Under the pieces are notes generated by a model, which searched no databases, was not told where the DNA came from, and worked only from the letters and a program-made list of their open reading frames with translations. Made by a program: the position numbers and the translations under genes. A stretch of 64,000 nt of DNA from Thioalkalivibrio paradoxus ARh 1 (lineage in GTDB: Bacteria > Pseudomonadota > Gammaproteobacteria > Ectothiorhodospirales > Ectothiorhodospiraceae), in NCBI RefSeq assembly GCF_000227685.2, contig NZ_CP007029.1, positions 3,012,501 through 3,076,500 of the forward strand. The letters are read 5' to 3'. Shown here one piece after another: positions 8,541 through 17,283 of the stretch. Every line of letters begins with the position of its first letter. Position 1 is the first letter of the stretch.

Positions 8541-9575
8541 TCACCGCAGGCGAAATTCCATCGGCACGATCACCGACCCGGCCACCGGGCGCGTGCCCCG
8601 CCTGGCCGGCTCGAACCGCCAGCCTTCGACCGCGGCCAGCGCCGCATTGTCCAGCCGTTCGTGTCCGCTGCTCTTCTCCACCCGCCAGGAAACCGGCCGC
8701 CCGTCGGCTCCGACCGCAACCCACAGCAACACCGTTCCTTCCTCGCGTCGGCGCTGCGAGAGGCGCGGGTACTCCGGCGGCGGATTGTTCAGATACGCCG
8801 CGCCAAACCCCGGCTCCTCGAACGGTTCGTCAGCCGCACCGAGTTCCTCCACGGCAACCGGTTCGTCCGCTACGTTGGGCCCTGCGACCGCGGTCTCTTC
8901 GGGCGTGGCTGCCTGCGGCCGTTGCGCAGACGTTTCGGCTCGAAGCGCTGACCTCGGCTCGGGCTTCGGCTCGGGCTTCGGCTCGGGCTCCGGCTCGGGC
9001 TTCGGCTCGGGTTCCGGTTCGGGTTCCGGTTCGGGTTCCGGCTCGGGTTCCGGCTCGGGTTCCGGCTCGGGTTCCGGCTCGGGTTCCGGCTCGGGTTCCG
9101 GCTCGGGTTCCGGCTCGGGTTCCGGCTCGGGTTCCGGCTCGGGTTCCGGCTCGGGTTCCGGCTCGGGTTCCGACTCGGGTTCCGACTCGGGTTCCGACTC
9201 GGGTTCCGACTCGGGTTCCGACTCGGGTTCCGACTCGGGTTCCGACTCGGGTTCCGACTCGGGTTCCGGCTCGGGTTCGGGCTCCGACTCCGGTACCGGT
9301 TCCGGCTCGGGTTCCGGCTCGAGACCCAGTTGGGCAATGTCGATCTCGTCCGTGGTCGGCAGCGCCTCGGAAGGCGCTGGGGGAAGTGTCAGCTCCCCCA
9401 GCTCGACCCAGGTCGCCTGCATGCCGCCGCGCCCCAGATCGAGCGTCGGCTGGCTCGCCTGCCAATACACCAGACCACCCACCGCCGCTCCGTGCAGCGC
9501 GAGGCTGGCGAGCACGCCGAGCACCAGCCGTGAACGGCGCGGCGCAGGGGACGCAGGAAGGTCGGTGATCGGCAT
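8541..9575 (-). CDS. tonB: TonB with very long Pro-Glu repeat linker
   Basis: 344 aa, longer than the ~240 aa of E. coli TonB because of the linker. The membrane helix (about 18-39) contains S-x3-H (SLALH), the motif by which TonB responds to ExbB/ExbD. Residues about 85-230 are a Glu-Pro repeat with a central block of eight ESEP units. The C-terminal domain (about 260-344) has the TonB fold with [20 protein letters not shown] and [11 protein letters not shown]. The linker spans the periplasm and may be extended for a deep or salty periplasm (inference). Start at 9575 gives a normal cytoplasmic tail. bfr is 31 bases upstream. Confidence 0.92.
   Translation of the reverse strand: MPITDLPASPAPRRSRLVLGVLASLALHGAAVGGLVYWQASQPTLDLGRGGMQATWVELGELTLPPAPSEALPTTDEIDIAQLGLEPEPEPEPVPESEPEPEPEPESEPESEPESEPESEPESEPESEPESEPESEPEPEPEPEPEPEPEPEPEPEPEPEPEPEPEPEPEPEPEPEPEPEPEPEPEPEPEPKPEPEPEPKPEPKPEPRSALRAETSAQRPQAATPEETAVAGPNVADEPVAVEELGAADEPFEEPGFGAAYLNNPPPEYPRLSQRRREEGTVLLWVAVGADGRPVSWRVEKSSGHERLDNAALAAVEGWRFEPARRGTRPVAGSVIVPMEFRLR
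8954..9320. repeat. Hexa/dodecanucleotide tandem repeat inside tonB
   Basis: About 370 bases of GGTTCCGGCTCG-like units, encoding Glu-Pro on the minus strand. Eight consecutive 12-base units near 9168-9263 read GGTTCCGACTCG (Glu-Ser-Glu-Pro). The unit length is a multiple of three, so copy-number change keeps frame. The repeats leave all six frames open and create long spurious reading frames. Confidence 0.95.
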
Positions 9576-9606
9576 GACGGATCCGGGGCAGCATCGCCAG
9601 CGGCGC

Positions 9607-10083
9607 TCAGCCAGCGCTGCCCATCTGGCTTTGTTCGTAGTTCTGGAGCCCCACCCGTTCGATCAAGTCCAGGCTGGTCTCCAGCCAGTCGACATGCTCT
9701 TCCTCGCTGTTGAGGATGCTTTGCAAGAGATCGCGGGTTACGAAGTCCTGCACCTGTTCGCAGTGGGCGATGGCCTCCCGAAGCAGCGGAATCGCTTCCT
9801 GCTCCATCGCGAGATCGCATTCCAGGATCTCTTTCGTGTTCTCTCCGATGCGCAATGTTCCGAGATCCTGGAGATTGGGCAGGCCTTCCAGGAACAGGAT
9901 CCGGTTGATCAGCGAGTCGGCGTGCTTCATTTCGTCGATCGACTCGCCGTATTCGTATTCGTCGAGCTTTTTCAGGCCCCAGTCGCGAAACATCCGCGCA
10001 TGCAGGAAATACTGGTTGATTGCCGTCAACTCGTTCTTCAACGCCAGGTTCAGGTAGCGCAGGACATCCGAATCACCCTTCAT
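9607..10083 (-). CDS. bfr: Bacterioferritin
   Basis: 158 aa, the exact length class of E. coli Bfr. All ferroxidase ligands are at their usual positions: E18, E51, H54, E94, E127, H130; the haem-binding methionine is M52 ([10 protein letters not shown]). It stores iron in a 24-mer, oxidising Fe(II) at the di-iron site. Strong ribosome site GAGGAGG upstream. bfd, whose product releases the iron, lies 64 bases ahead on the same strand, and tonB-exbBD-hemP follow, making one iron operon. Confidence 0.96.
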   Translation of the reverse strand: MKGDSDVLRYLNLALKNELTAINQYFLHARMFRDWGLKKLDEYEYGESIDEMKHADSLINRILFLEGLPNLQDLGTLRIGENTKEILECDLAMEQEAIPLLREAIAHCEQVQDFVTRDLLQSILNSEEEHVDWLETSLDLIERVGLQNYEQSQMGSAG

Positions 10084-10147
10084 CTATGCATCCTCCTCTG
10101 GGATCACGTCTACATCGTGCATCCGCTCATGCTCACGTCGAAAGCCG

Positions 10148-10360
10148 TCAAATCAGCCGCGCGCTTCCCGGTGCGACTCGGACCCCGCTGCGGTTCCTTC
10201 CAAGGGTGCGCAACAGGTCCAGCGCCCGTTGTCCGCACTTGCCGCATTCGGAGCATACGCCAAGGCGTTCGCGAAGATCGCGCATCCTCAGCCCCGATTC
10301 CAGGTCCGCCAGAGAAAGGACTTCCTGTTCGCGAACCGCTTTGCAAACACACAGGTACAT
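10148..10360 (-). CDS. bfd: Bacterioferritin-associated ferredoxin
   Basis: 70 aa. MYLCVCKAV gives the first C-x-C pair and GVCSECGKCG the C-x2-C pair that hold the [2Fe-2S] cluster of the BFD-like domain (PF04324). Bfd binds Bfr and passes electrons to mobilise stored iron. The start at 10360 was chosen over an in-frame ATG 21 bases upstream because it matches family N-termini and has GGATGAGG nine bases ahead. First gene of the operon, behind a candidate Fur-controlled promoter. Confidence 0.9.
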   Translation of the reverse strand: MYLCVCKAVREQEVLSLADLESGLRMRDLRERLGVCSECGKCGQRALDLLRTLGRNRSGVRVAPGSARLI

Positions 10361-10396
10361 TGGACACGGCCTCATCCGCAAGACAACGGATCAGGA

Positions 10397-10428
10397 TGTT
10401 AATGGGAACGCGTCTCGTTTGCAACCGT
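10397..10428 (-). promoter_or_regulatory. bfd-bfr-tonB operon promoter with candidate Fur box
   Basis: On the minus strand a -35-like TTGCAA (10425-10420), 17-base spacer and -10-like TAACAT (10402-10397) lie ~40 bases before bfd. The stretch 10401-10422, read GCAAACGAGACGCGTTCCC plus ATT on the minus strand, matches about 17 of 22 positions of a GCAAATGAGAATCATTCTC-type Fur box and covers the spacer and -10, as for classical Fur repression. Confidence 0.5.
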
Positions 10429-10463
10429 ATTCGCCAGGATCGCGATTTCACGCAATCGGACCC

Positions 10464-10493
10464 TTCAAACCATTCGGTATATCTGCGTATACT
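10464..10493 (+). promoter_or_regulatory. Candidate cydA promoter
   Basis: TTCAAA (10464-10469), 18-base spacer, TATACT (10488-10493), about 67 bases before the cydA start. An exact inverted repeat GTATA-N6-TATAC (10477-10492) overlaps the -10 and could bind a regulator; no FNR or ArcA consensus is recognised. Confidence 0.45.
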
Positions 10494-10560
10494 GATTCAT
10501 TAAAGCTCCATTCGTATCCAGTCGCAGCCGGTTGGAATCACCCGACCCCAGGGAAGCCTC

Positions 10561-11961
10561 ATGGAATTCGACCCCCTACTCCTCTCGCGTATCCAGTTCG
10601 CGTTCGTCGTGTCCTTCCACGCGATCTTTCCGGTCTTCACGATCGGGCTCGCCACCTACATCGCGCTGCTCGAAGCGATCGCCTACCGCACCCGGGATCC
10701 GCATTGGGCGCGCCTGTCGCAGTTCTGGATCAAGATCTTCGCCGTCGTCTTCGGCATGGGCGTCGTGTCCGGGCTGGTAATGGCGTTCCAGTTCGGCACC
10801 AACTGGAGCGAGTTCTCCTACCGCACCGCCAACTTCCTGGGGCCGATCCTGGCCTACGAGGTCGTGACCGCGTTCTTCCTCGAGGCGGCGTTCCTCGGCG
10901 TGCTGCTGTTCGGCCGCAAGAAGGTACCGCCCGGCGTGCACCTGTTTGCCGCGGTGATGGTCGCGCTCGGCACTTTCATCTCGTCGTTCTGGATCCTGTC
11001 GGCGAACTCGTGGATGCAAACGCCCGCCGGCTTCGAATTGCGCGATGGCATGGTGCACGTCACCAGCTGGCTGGAAGCGATCTTCAATCCGTCGTTCCCC
11101 TACCGCTTCGTGCATATGGCCATCGCATCACTGCTGACCGGCGGCTTCGTGGTCGCGGGCATCGCGGCCTGGTACCTGCTGCGCGGACACGCGGTGACCG
11201 CGAGCAAGCGGGCGCTGAAGATGACGCTGGTGATGCTGGCGATCGCCGCGCCGGCCCAGCTCGTGATCGGCGACTTCCACGGCCTGAACACGCTGGAGCA
11301 CCAGCCCGCAAAGGTTGCGGCGATGGAGGGGGCCTGGGAGACCCAGGAGGGGCTGCCACTGCTGCTGTTCGCGATCCCCGACGCAGCGAACGAGACCAAC
11401 CATTTCGAGATCGGCATTCCGAAGCTGGCGAGCCTGATCCTGACCCACGAATGGGACGGCGAGGTCCAGGGGCTGAAGGAGTGGTCCGCGGAGGAACGCC
11501 CACCGGTCGGCATCGTATTCTGGACCTTCCGGATCATGGTCGCGATCGGCATGGTGATGATCGTGGCCGCACTCTGGGGCGCATGGCTGCTGTACCGTGG
11601 CCGCCTGCTGGAAAGCCGTCGCTACCTGCGCCTGCTGACCTGGATGATCCCGCTGCCATTCGTCGCGGTGCTGGCCGGCTGGTTCGTGACCGAGGTGGGC
11701 CGCCAGCCCTGGATCCTCTACGGGGTGATGACGGTGCAGGATGGCATGACGCCGGCGCTGACCGGCGGCATGGCCCTGTTCACGCTGGTCGGCTACATCC
11801 TGGTGTACGCGGTGGTCTTCACCGCCGGGATCTACTATCTGACCCGGATCGTGCGCAAGGGCATGCCGGAAACCGACGAAGAGCAACAGGACCCGCAGGG
11901 ACACCCGAAGCGGCCGCTGTCGGCAGCGGACACCCCGCTCGATTCCTCGGCCGGGCTTTGA
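10561..11961 (+). CDS. cydA: Cytochrome bd ubiquinol oxidase subunit I (short Q-loop)
   Basis: 466 aa membrane protein with nine predicted helices. SFHAIFP carries the haem ligand His20, and the second haem histidine lies in YRFVHM (about 185). The quinol-binding Q-loop (GDFHGLNTLEHQPAKVAAME) is short, as in the cyanide-insensitive CioA type, rather than the long E. coli loop. GWFVTEVGRQPW is the conserved segment before the last helices. It oxidises quinol and reduces O2 to water with high affinity. cydB follows after 15 bases; the assembly transporter cydDC lies 1.4 kb further on. Confidence 0.95.
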   Translation: MEFDPLLLSRIQFAFVVSFHAIFPVFTIGLATYIALLEAIAYRTRDPHWARLSQFWIKIFAVVFGMGVVSGLVMAFQFGTNWSEFSYRTANFLGPILAYEVVTAFFLEAAFLGVLLFGRKKVPPGVHLFAAVMVALGTFISSFWILSANSWMQTPAGFELRDGMVHVTSWLEAIFNPSFPYRFVHMAIASLLTGGFVVAGIAAWYLLRGHAVTASKRALKMTLVMLAIAAPAQLVIGDFHGLNTLEHQPAKVAAMEGAWETQEGLPLLLFAIPDAANETNHFEIGIPKLASLILTHEWDGEVQGLKEWSAEERPPVGIVFWTFRIMVAIGMVMIVAALWGAWLLYRGRLLESRRYLRLLTWMIPLPFVAVLAGWFVTEVGRQPWILYGVMTVQDGMTPALTGGMALFTLVGYILVYAVVFTAGIYYLTRIVRKGMPETDEEQQDPQGHPKRPLSAADTPLDSSAGL

Positions 11962-11976
11962 TAAGGAGAATGCGGC

Positions 11977-12975
11977 ATGTTTGATTTCACCTATCTCTGG
12001 GTCCTGATCATCGGCTTCGGCGTGCTGATGTACGTGCTGACCGACGGCTTCGACCTCGGCGTCGGCATTCTCTTCCCGTTCGCACGCAGCGAGCAGGACC
12101 GGGACATCCTGATGAACTCGGTCGCGCCGGTCTGGGACGGCAACGAGACCTGGCTGGTGCTGGGCGGCGCCGGCCTGCTCGCGGCCTTCCCGCTGGTCTA
12201 CACGGTATTCCTGCCGGCGCTGTACATCGGCGTGTTCCTGATGCTCGCGGGGCTGATCTTCCGCGGCGTCGCGTTCGAATTCCGCTTCAAGTCGGCACCC
12301 GGCCGGCGCGGCTTCTGGAACTGGGCGTTCTTCGGCGGCTCGCTGGTCGCGACCTTTGCCCAGGGCGCGGTCGTCGGCACCTTCATCCAAGGCTTCGAGA
12401 CCGAGAACTTCCGCTATGTGGGCGGGCCGCTCGACTGGTTGACCCCGTTCACCGTGATGACCGGCCTCGGCATGGTCGTCGGCTACGGACTGCTCGGCGC
12501 GACCTGGCTGCTGCTGAAGACCGACGGCGAGACGCAACAGTGGGCACGGCGCTGGGCCTACCGCCTGCTGGCGGCGATGATGGTGTTCTTCGTGATCGTC
12601 AGCCTGTGGACGCCGCTGGCCGACGAATACGTGCGCGGCCGCTGGTTCGACCACCTGACCTGGCTGTGGGTGCTGCCGCTCGCGACGGTATTGGTCGCCG
12701 CCGGACTCTGGCGTTCACTGAGCTGCTGCTACGAGGCAACGCCGTTCATCGCCACGATCGGCCTGTTCGCGCTGTTCTATGCGGGGCTGCTGTTCAGCAA
12801 GTGGCCGTACGTGGTCCCGCCGAACTACACCTTCCACGACGCGGCCTCGGCACCGGAAAGTCAGCTGTTCCTGCTGATCGGCCTGCTGTTCGTGATTCCC
12901 TTCGTGCTGATGTACTCGGCCTGGACCTACTACGTATTCCGGGGCAAGGTACGCGCCGACGCGGGGTATCACTGA
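11977..12975 (+). CDS. cydB: Cytochrome bd ubiquinol oxidase subunit II
   Basis: 332 aa, eight to nine membrane helices. LTDGFDLGVGILFPF and VAPVWDGNETWLVLGGAGLL are the CydB signatures near the N-terminus (about 21-70). It supports subunit I in the cytochrome bd complex. Start preceded by AAGGAGA, eight bases ahead. No CydX-like small protein was found downstream; the next 400 bases hold repeats only. Confidence 0.95.
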   Translation: MFDFTYLWVLIIGFGVLMYVLTDGFDLGVGILFPFARSEQDRDILMNSVAPVWDGNETWLVLGGAGLLAAFPLVYTVFLPALYIGVFLMLAGLIFRGVAFEFRFKSAPGRRGFWNWAFFGGSLVATFAQGAVVGTFIQGFETENFRYVGGPLDWLTPFTVMTGLGMVVGYGLLGATWLLLKTDGETQQWARRWAYRLLAAMMVFFVIVSLWTPLADEYVRGRWFDHLTWLWVLPLATVLVAAGLWRSLSCCYEATPFIATIGLFALFYAGLLFSKWPYVVPPNYTFHDAASAPESQLFLLIGLLFVIPFVLMYSAWTYYVFRGKVRADAGYH

Positions 12976-13015
12976 CTTTCATGGCCAGCGGCCACCCTGC
13001 AACATGAAAAGGCGA

Positions 13016-13094
13016 GCCACGGAAAGCACGGACAGACACGGAAATAAGGATTTGATTTGTTTCATCTTCCGTGATTTCCGTGTCCTTCCGTGGC
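13016..13094. repeat. CACGGAA-based inverted repeat
   Basis: Left arm GCCACGGAAAGCACGGACAG then ACACGGAAAT (13016-13044); right arm ATTTCCGTGTCCTTCCGTGG ending in C (13074-13094). The right arm lacks ten bases of the left, and extra TTCCGTG units sit between. It can form a long hairpin behind cydB and may end that transcript. It looks like a dispersed genomic palindrome, not a gene. Confidence 0.7.
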
Positions 13095-13151
13095 GGTCAT
13101 TTCACACTAACTTCCATGCCCCGTGAGACCACCCCCAATGATGAAAGACGC

Positions 13152-13264
13152 GTAGGGCGGAAAAGGCCGAAGGCCGTCATCCGCCATCCGGCGCCCGGAG
13201 TGCCACGGGCGCCTGGGCAATGCGAACGCCGTGTGGCGGATGACGCTGCGCTTTTCCGCCCTAC
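13152..13264. repeat. REP/BIME-like element, copy B
   Basis: 113 bp, ends GTAGGGCGG and CCGCCCTAC. Left half is a hairpin GGCGGA..GGCC-GAA-GGCC..TCCGCC; right half GGCGGATGACGCTGCGC..TCCGCC is a second hairpin with a different inner stem. About 50 bases at the left flank (from about 13097; ACCACCCCCAATGATGAAAG) are shared in reverse orientation with the copies at 59 kb. It lies between cydB and cydD. Confidence 0.8.
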
Positions 13265-13399
13265 GGGACTCGTCCCCACCTCTGGTTCTTTCACGTTACG
13301 CTTGCGGCTGGAGGCCTCACGCCCCACGATCACCCATCCATCAGCGCTTCCCTAACGCAGTGCCCTCCCCCCACCCCCGCCCCGCTTTGCGCGGAAGGG

Positions 13400-15160
13400 A
13401 TGAAGAAGGGACCGGCGCACCACCCACATCCGAAACCCGCGCGTGACCGCCCGGCTCCGATGCCGACCGAATCCCCCCCTTCCCCCACACCGCCGACACC
13501 CCGCGACTTCCTGCGGGGCCTGCTCCGCCCGCACCGGCGCTGGCTGCACCTGGCCTGGCTTGCCGGCCTCGGCGCGGCGGCCGCGACCGTCGCGTTCGCC
13601 GGCAGCATCGCCTGGCTGGTCCACCAGAGCCTGTTCGCCCCCGGCCAAACCGGCCCCTGGCCGTGGCTTGGGCTGGCACTGGCGGCAGCGGTCCTGCGCT
13701 ATGGGCTGCAGACGCTGCGCGACTGGAGCGGACAGCGTCTCGCCTTCGCGGTCCGCGGCGAGCTGCGTGCCCGCCTCGCCGGCACTGCCGCCCGTATCGG
13801 CCCGGTGCATCTCGGCCAGCGCGGGCATTCCGGCGCCTGGGCCAGCCGCTACCAGGAACAGGTTGACGCCCTTGGCGGGTATTTCGCGCGCTACCTGCCG
13901 GCGCTGGGGCTGGCTTTCGCAGTACCGCTGTTGCTGCTGGCCACCGCCTTTGCGCTGGACTGGATCGCCGGGCTGCTGCTGCTCCTGTCCGCACCGCTGA
14001 TCCCGGTGTTCATGGCCCTGATCGGCATGGGCAGTCAGCAAATCCACGAAGAGCAACAGGAGCGGCAGAACCGGCTCGCCGGGCACTTCCTGGACCGCAT
14101 CCGTAACCTCGACCTGTTGCGCCGCAGCCTCGCGCTGGACGTCGCCCGGGCCGAAGTGGCCACCGCCGCGCATGGCTACCGCCGCCTGAGCATGCGGGTG
14201 CTGCGAGTGGCCTTTCTCTCCTCCGCGGTAATGGAGTTCTTCAGCGCAATCGCAATCGGCCTGGTCGCGATTTATGTAGGGTTCGCGCTGCTCGGGTTCC
14301 TGGAGTTCGGGCCGGCCGGCAAACTCGCGCTGTTCCCGGGCCTTTTCGTGCTGCTGCTCGCCCCCGAGTACTTCCAGCCGTTGCGGCAATTCGCACAGAG
14401 CTACCACGACCGAGCGGGTGCCGTCGCGGCGGCCTCGGCGCTGGCGCCGCTGCTGCAACCGGCCACGCGCGGCCAGCCGCCGGCGCCATCGCTGCCTGCA
14501 CCAACCACCGGGCCGCTGCTGCGCCTGGAAGGCGCCCGAGTGCGCTACGATCCCAAGGGTCCGCCCGCGCTGCAGGGCGTGCACCTCGAGATCGCCGCGG
14601 GCGAACGCGTCGGGCTCGTCGGGCCCAGCGGCAGCGGCAAATCGACTTTGCTGGCGCTGTGCGCCGGCTTCGTCGCGGCCGACAGCGGCACGGTCACCCG
14701 CGCGCCGGCGGCTGCCCGGTTTGCCTGGATCGGGCAGCGGGCCCACCTGTTCCACGGCAGCCTGCGCGAGAACCTGCATCTGGCTGCCGGCCCCGATGCG
14801 ACCGATGCCGAACTCGCGACGGCATTGCAGGCGGCGGGGCTGCCGGTGCACGACCCGACCCTGCCCCTTGGACTGGACACGCCGATCGGCGAAGCCAGCC
14901 GCGGCATCTCCGGGGGGCAGGCTCAGCGCGTGGCGCTGGCCCGGGCGCTGCTCTCCGGCAGTCGTCTGTGGCTGCTGGACGAGCCGACCAGCGCGCTGGA
15001 CCGGGAGACCGCGGAAGACCTCCTGGCGCGACTGCTGCGGCACGCGAGCGAACGCGGCATCACGCTGCTGCTGGCCACCCACCAGATCGAGATCGCCCGG
15101 CGGATGACCCGCATCCTGCGGCTCGAGGCCGGGCAACTGTGCGAGGATCGGCGTGTCTGA
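13400..15160 (+). CDS. cydD: ABC exporter subunit CydD (cytochrome bd assembly)
   Basis: 586 aa from this ATG. Six-helix membrane domain (about 50-330) then ATPase domain with Walker A GPSGSGKST (about 411-419), signature ISGGQAQR, Walker B LWLLDEP and switch His (ATHQ). With CydC it exports glutathione/cysteine to the periplasm, needed to assemble haem d-containing oxidase. The Pro-rich first 34 residues are unusual; an ATG at 13460 (MPTESPPS) gives a more normal length but lacks a ribosome site. The first ATG has GGAAGGG directly ahead, so the start is uncertain. cydC overlaps its end. Confidence 0.88.
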   Translation: MKKGPAHHPHPKPARDRPAPMPTESPPSPTPPTPRDFLRGLLRPHRRWLHLAWLAGLGAAAATVAFAGSIAWLVHQSLFAPGQTGPWPWLGLALAAAVLRYGLQTLRDWSGQRLAFAVRGELRARLAGTAARIGPVHLGQRGHSGAWASRYQEQVDALGGYFARYLPALGLAFAVPLLLLATAFALDWIAGLLLLLSAPLIPVFMALIGMGSQQIHEEQQERQNRLAGHFLDRIRNLDLLRRSLALDVARAEVATAAHGYRRLSMRVLRVAFLSSAVMEFFSAIAIGLVAIYVGFALLGFLEFGPAGKLALFPGLFVLLLAPEYFQPLRQFAQSYHDRAGAVAAASALAPLLQPATRGQPPAPSLPAPTTGPLLRLEGARVRYDPKGPPALQGVHLEIAAGERVGLVGPSGSGKSTLLALCAGFVAADSGTVTRAPAAARFAWIGQRAHLFHGSLRENLHLAAGPDATDAELATALQAAGLPVHDPTLPLGLDTPIGEASRGISGGQAQRVALARALLSGSRLWLLDEPTSALDRETAEDLLARLLRHASERGITLLLATHQIEIARRMTRILRLEAGQLCEDRRV

Positions 15161-16826
15161 GTGGTCGTTCCTCCGTACCGTACTGCGCGGCCGCCGCGCC
15201 TGGACCGGTACCGCCTACCTGCTGCTCGCGCTGACCTGGGCCGCGGGGATCGGCCTGTTGGCCTTGTCCGGCTGGTTCATCACCGCGTCGGCATTGGCCG
15301 GGGCCGGCCTGCTGCTCGGACTGGAGTTGTTCACGCCGTCCGCGGCCATCCGTGCCGCCGCGCTGCTGCGCACGCTGGCACGCTACGGCGAGCGGGTGAT
15401 CGGGCACGAGGCCGTGCTGCGCGTGCTGGCCGATCTGCGCATACGCAGCTTCGCCGCCATCGCCCGGCTTCCAGCCGCGCGCCAGCGTGCACTGCGCAGC
15501 GGCGATCTCCAGCAGCGCCTGACCGCCGACATCGACACGCTGGACGCGGTACCCCTGCGCATCACGGGTCCGCTCGTTGCGGCGGTGCTCGCAATCGCTG
15601 CCGCCGCCGCGCTGGCGGCATGGCTGGCGCCATGGCCGGCTGCACTGCTGCTGGTCGCAGGCGCGGCGCTGACACTGGCCACGTCGCTTGCCGCCGCCCG
15701 CGCCGGACAGGCACAGGGGCGCGAGCTGATCGAGCAGCGCAGTCGCCAGCGGGTCGCGCTGCTCGACTACTTCGGCGGGCTCGCCGAACTGCTCGCGTAC
15801 CGCCGGATCGACCGGCAGCGGGCGCTGCTCGACCGGCTCGAGAACGAACAGGCGGCACGACTGTGGCGCCAGGAGCGCGTGGCGTTCGTGACCGACCAGG
15901 CGGTGCAGCTGCTGGTCGCGGCACTCACGCTGGCGATGCTCGGGCTGGCGCTGCACTGGCACGCGCAGGACCGCATCGATGCGCCGGTGGCGGTGCTGCT
16001 GACGCTGATGACGCTGGGCCTGAACGAAGTGCTGAGCACCTTGCCAGGCGCGCTGTGGCGCGTCGGCGAGAGCCTGCAGGCCGCGGGCCGCCTGCAGCAG
16101 CTCGGACTCACCGCCGACGAGAAGGATTCTGCGCCCGCGCCGGAACCTGCAAGCGATCGGCCGGCACCAGCCCCCGATGGCACACTCGAGGCACAGGACC
16201 TGGCGATCGGCTTCGACCCCGGCCGGCCGCTGGTGGCCGGCCTGTCCTTCGTGCTCCAGCCCGGATGCCCACTGGTGATCCACGGCCGCAGCGGCGTCGG
16301 CAAGACCACGCTGCTGGAGACGCTGGCCGGCGAACGGGAGCCGCTGACCGGCGAGTTACGACTCGCGGGACAGCGGCTCGGCGACTGGCCGGAAGCCGCC
16401 CGCTACCGCGCCGTGGGCTACCTGCCGCAGCACACGTCGCTGCTGGACGCGAGCATCGGTGACAACCTGCGCCTCGGCCGGCAGGATCTTCCGGATCAAA
16501 CCCTCTGGCAGGCGCTCGAGGCGGTCGATCTCGCCACGGCCCTTCGGCGCGAGGGTTTCGGGCTGGACTATGCGGTTGGCGAGGGCGGACGCCGGCTGTC
16601 GGGAGGCCAGGCCCGGCGCCTGGCGCTGGCTGCCCTGCTGCTGCGCGACACGCCGGTGACGCTGCTGGACGAACCGTTTGCAAGCCTCGACCCCGGCACC
16701 GCAGCGCGCGTGCTGAAAAACATCGCGCCCTGGTTCGCAACCCGGCGGGTAGTGATCGTCACCCATGCCCCCGAGACGCTGCCCGGCAGTTGGCCCCGGC
16801 TGCAGATCGCGCCGCCGCGCGGCTGA
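15153..16826 (+). CDS. cydC: ABC exporter subunit CydC (cytochrome bd assembly)
   Basis: 557 aa. Six membrane helices (about 20-310), ATPase domain with Walker A GRSGVGKTT (about 380), signature LSGGQARR, Walker B VTLLDEP and THAPE switch region. Partner of CydD in the heterodimeric thiol exporter. The GTG at 15153 is the first usable start; it overlaps the cydD end by eight bases, implying coupled translation. Confidence 0.9.
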   Translation: MSEWSFLRTVLRGRRAWTGTAYLLLALTWAAGIGLLALSGWFITASALAGAGLLLGLELFTPSAAIRAAALLRTLARYGERVIGHEAVLRVLADLRIRSFAAIARLPAARQRALRSGDLQQRLTADIDTLDAVPLRITGPLVAAVLAIAAAAALAAWLAPWPAALLLVAGAALTLATSLAAARAGQAQGRELIEQRSRQRVALLDYFGGLAELLAYRRIDRQRALLDRLENEQAARLWRQERVAFVTDQAVQLLVAALTLAMLGLALHWHAQDRIDAPVAVLLTLMTLGLNEVLSTLPGALWRVGESLQAAGRLQQLGLTADEKDSAPAPEPASDRPAPAPDGTLEAQDLAIGFDPGRPLVAGLSFVLQPGCPLVIHGRSGVGKTTLLETLAGEREPLTGELRLAGQRLGDWPEAARYRAVGYLPQHTSLLDASIGDNLRLGRQDLPDQTLWQALEAVDLATALRREGFGLDYAVGEGGRRLSGGQARRLALAALLLRDTPVTLLDEPFASLDPGTAARVLKNIAPWFATRRVVIVTHAPETLPGSWPRLQIAPPRG

Positions 16827-16876
16827 GCCCGGCGGCCGGGCGCCGCTGCCCGCGCATGCGCGGAAACGCAGGCCGA

Positions 16877-17164
16877 TCAGGGATCGCCGGGACGCCAGAC
16901 GCCCGAGGCCTGCTGCGGAGGCTGTGCCGCACCCTTGCGGCTCTCGACATCCAGGAACACCGAGTGCATGAACTGCCCGAGTTCCGAGAGGTAGTCCTTG
17001 CGCTGTTCGACGGGCTCGGGCATCTGCGCGACCAGATACCCGGCCACGGCCGCGAGGTACTGCACCGCCACCACGGTTTCGCTCGCACGGGGGTCGGCCT
17101 TGGTCAGCGCGTTCCTGAGATTCTGGATCAATTCGCCGGAAAGTTGCAGGCTATCGTCGCTCAT
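16877..17164 (-). CDS. Small helical protein of unknown function
   Basis: 95 aa. No family recognised with confidence. Mostly helical, acidic N-terminus (MSDDSLQLSGELIQNLRNAL), a central ETVVAVQYLAAVAGYLVAQM stretch that could be a buried or amphipathic helix, and a conserved-looking DYLSELGQFMHSVFLDVESR segment before a Pro/Gln-rich tail. AAGGGA seven bases ahead supports the ATG at 17164. It follows the EAL gene on the same strand (116-base gap with a hairpin) and faces cydC. No cysteines or signal peptide, so cytoplasmic. Confidence 0.65.
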   Translation of the reverse strand: MSDDSLQLSGELIQNLRNALTKADPRASETVVAVQYLAAVAGYLVAQMPEPVEQRKDYLSELGQFMHSVFLDVESRKGAAQPPQQASGVWRPGDP

Positions 17165-17254
17165 CGGGAATCCCTTCATTGGATTGGGAGCCGCATCAGA
17201 CTACGGCATCGATCCGCCAGGCAAGAGCCGGGATGCGGAAAGGGGACATCGCGT

Positions 17255-17283
17255 TCTAGCAGCCCAAGTCCGACAGGCTCCTA
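17255..17283 (-). terminator. CTAG-ended hairpin at the stop of the EAL gene
   Basis: CTAGCAGCC (17255-17263) and GGCTCCTAG (17275-17283) pair 8 of 9 across an 11-base loop (CAAGTCCGACA). The right arm includes the TAG stop of the EAL gene. It could be an intrinsic-like terminator or a dispersed palindromic repeat. Confidence 0.5.

Noticed and set aside
8954-9320. Regular repeats as a possible CRISPR array
   Set aside because: There are no unique spacers; units are 12 bases, contiguous and in frame with tonB.
8500-10503. Plus-strand frame encoding a long Ser-Asp/Gly-Ser repeat resembling Sdr adhesins
   Set aside because: It is antisense to tonB; the 12-base repeat lacks stops in all frames. 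The TonB frame has the membrane S-x3-H motif and the TonB C-terminal fold.
12976-13100. A cydX-like small subunit gene after cydB
   Set aside because: No short frame with a membrane helix and a ribosome site was found; the interval is occupied by the inverted repeat.
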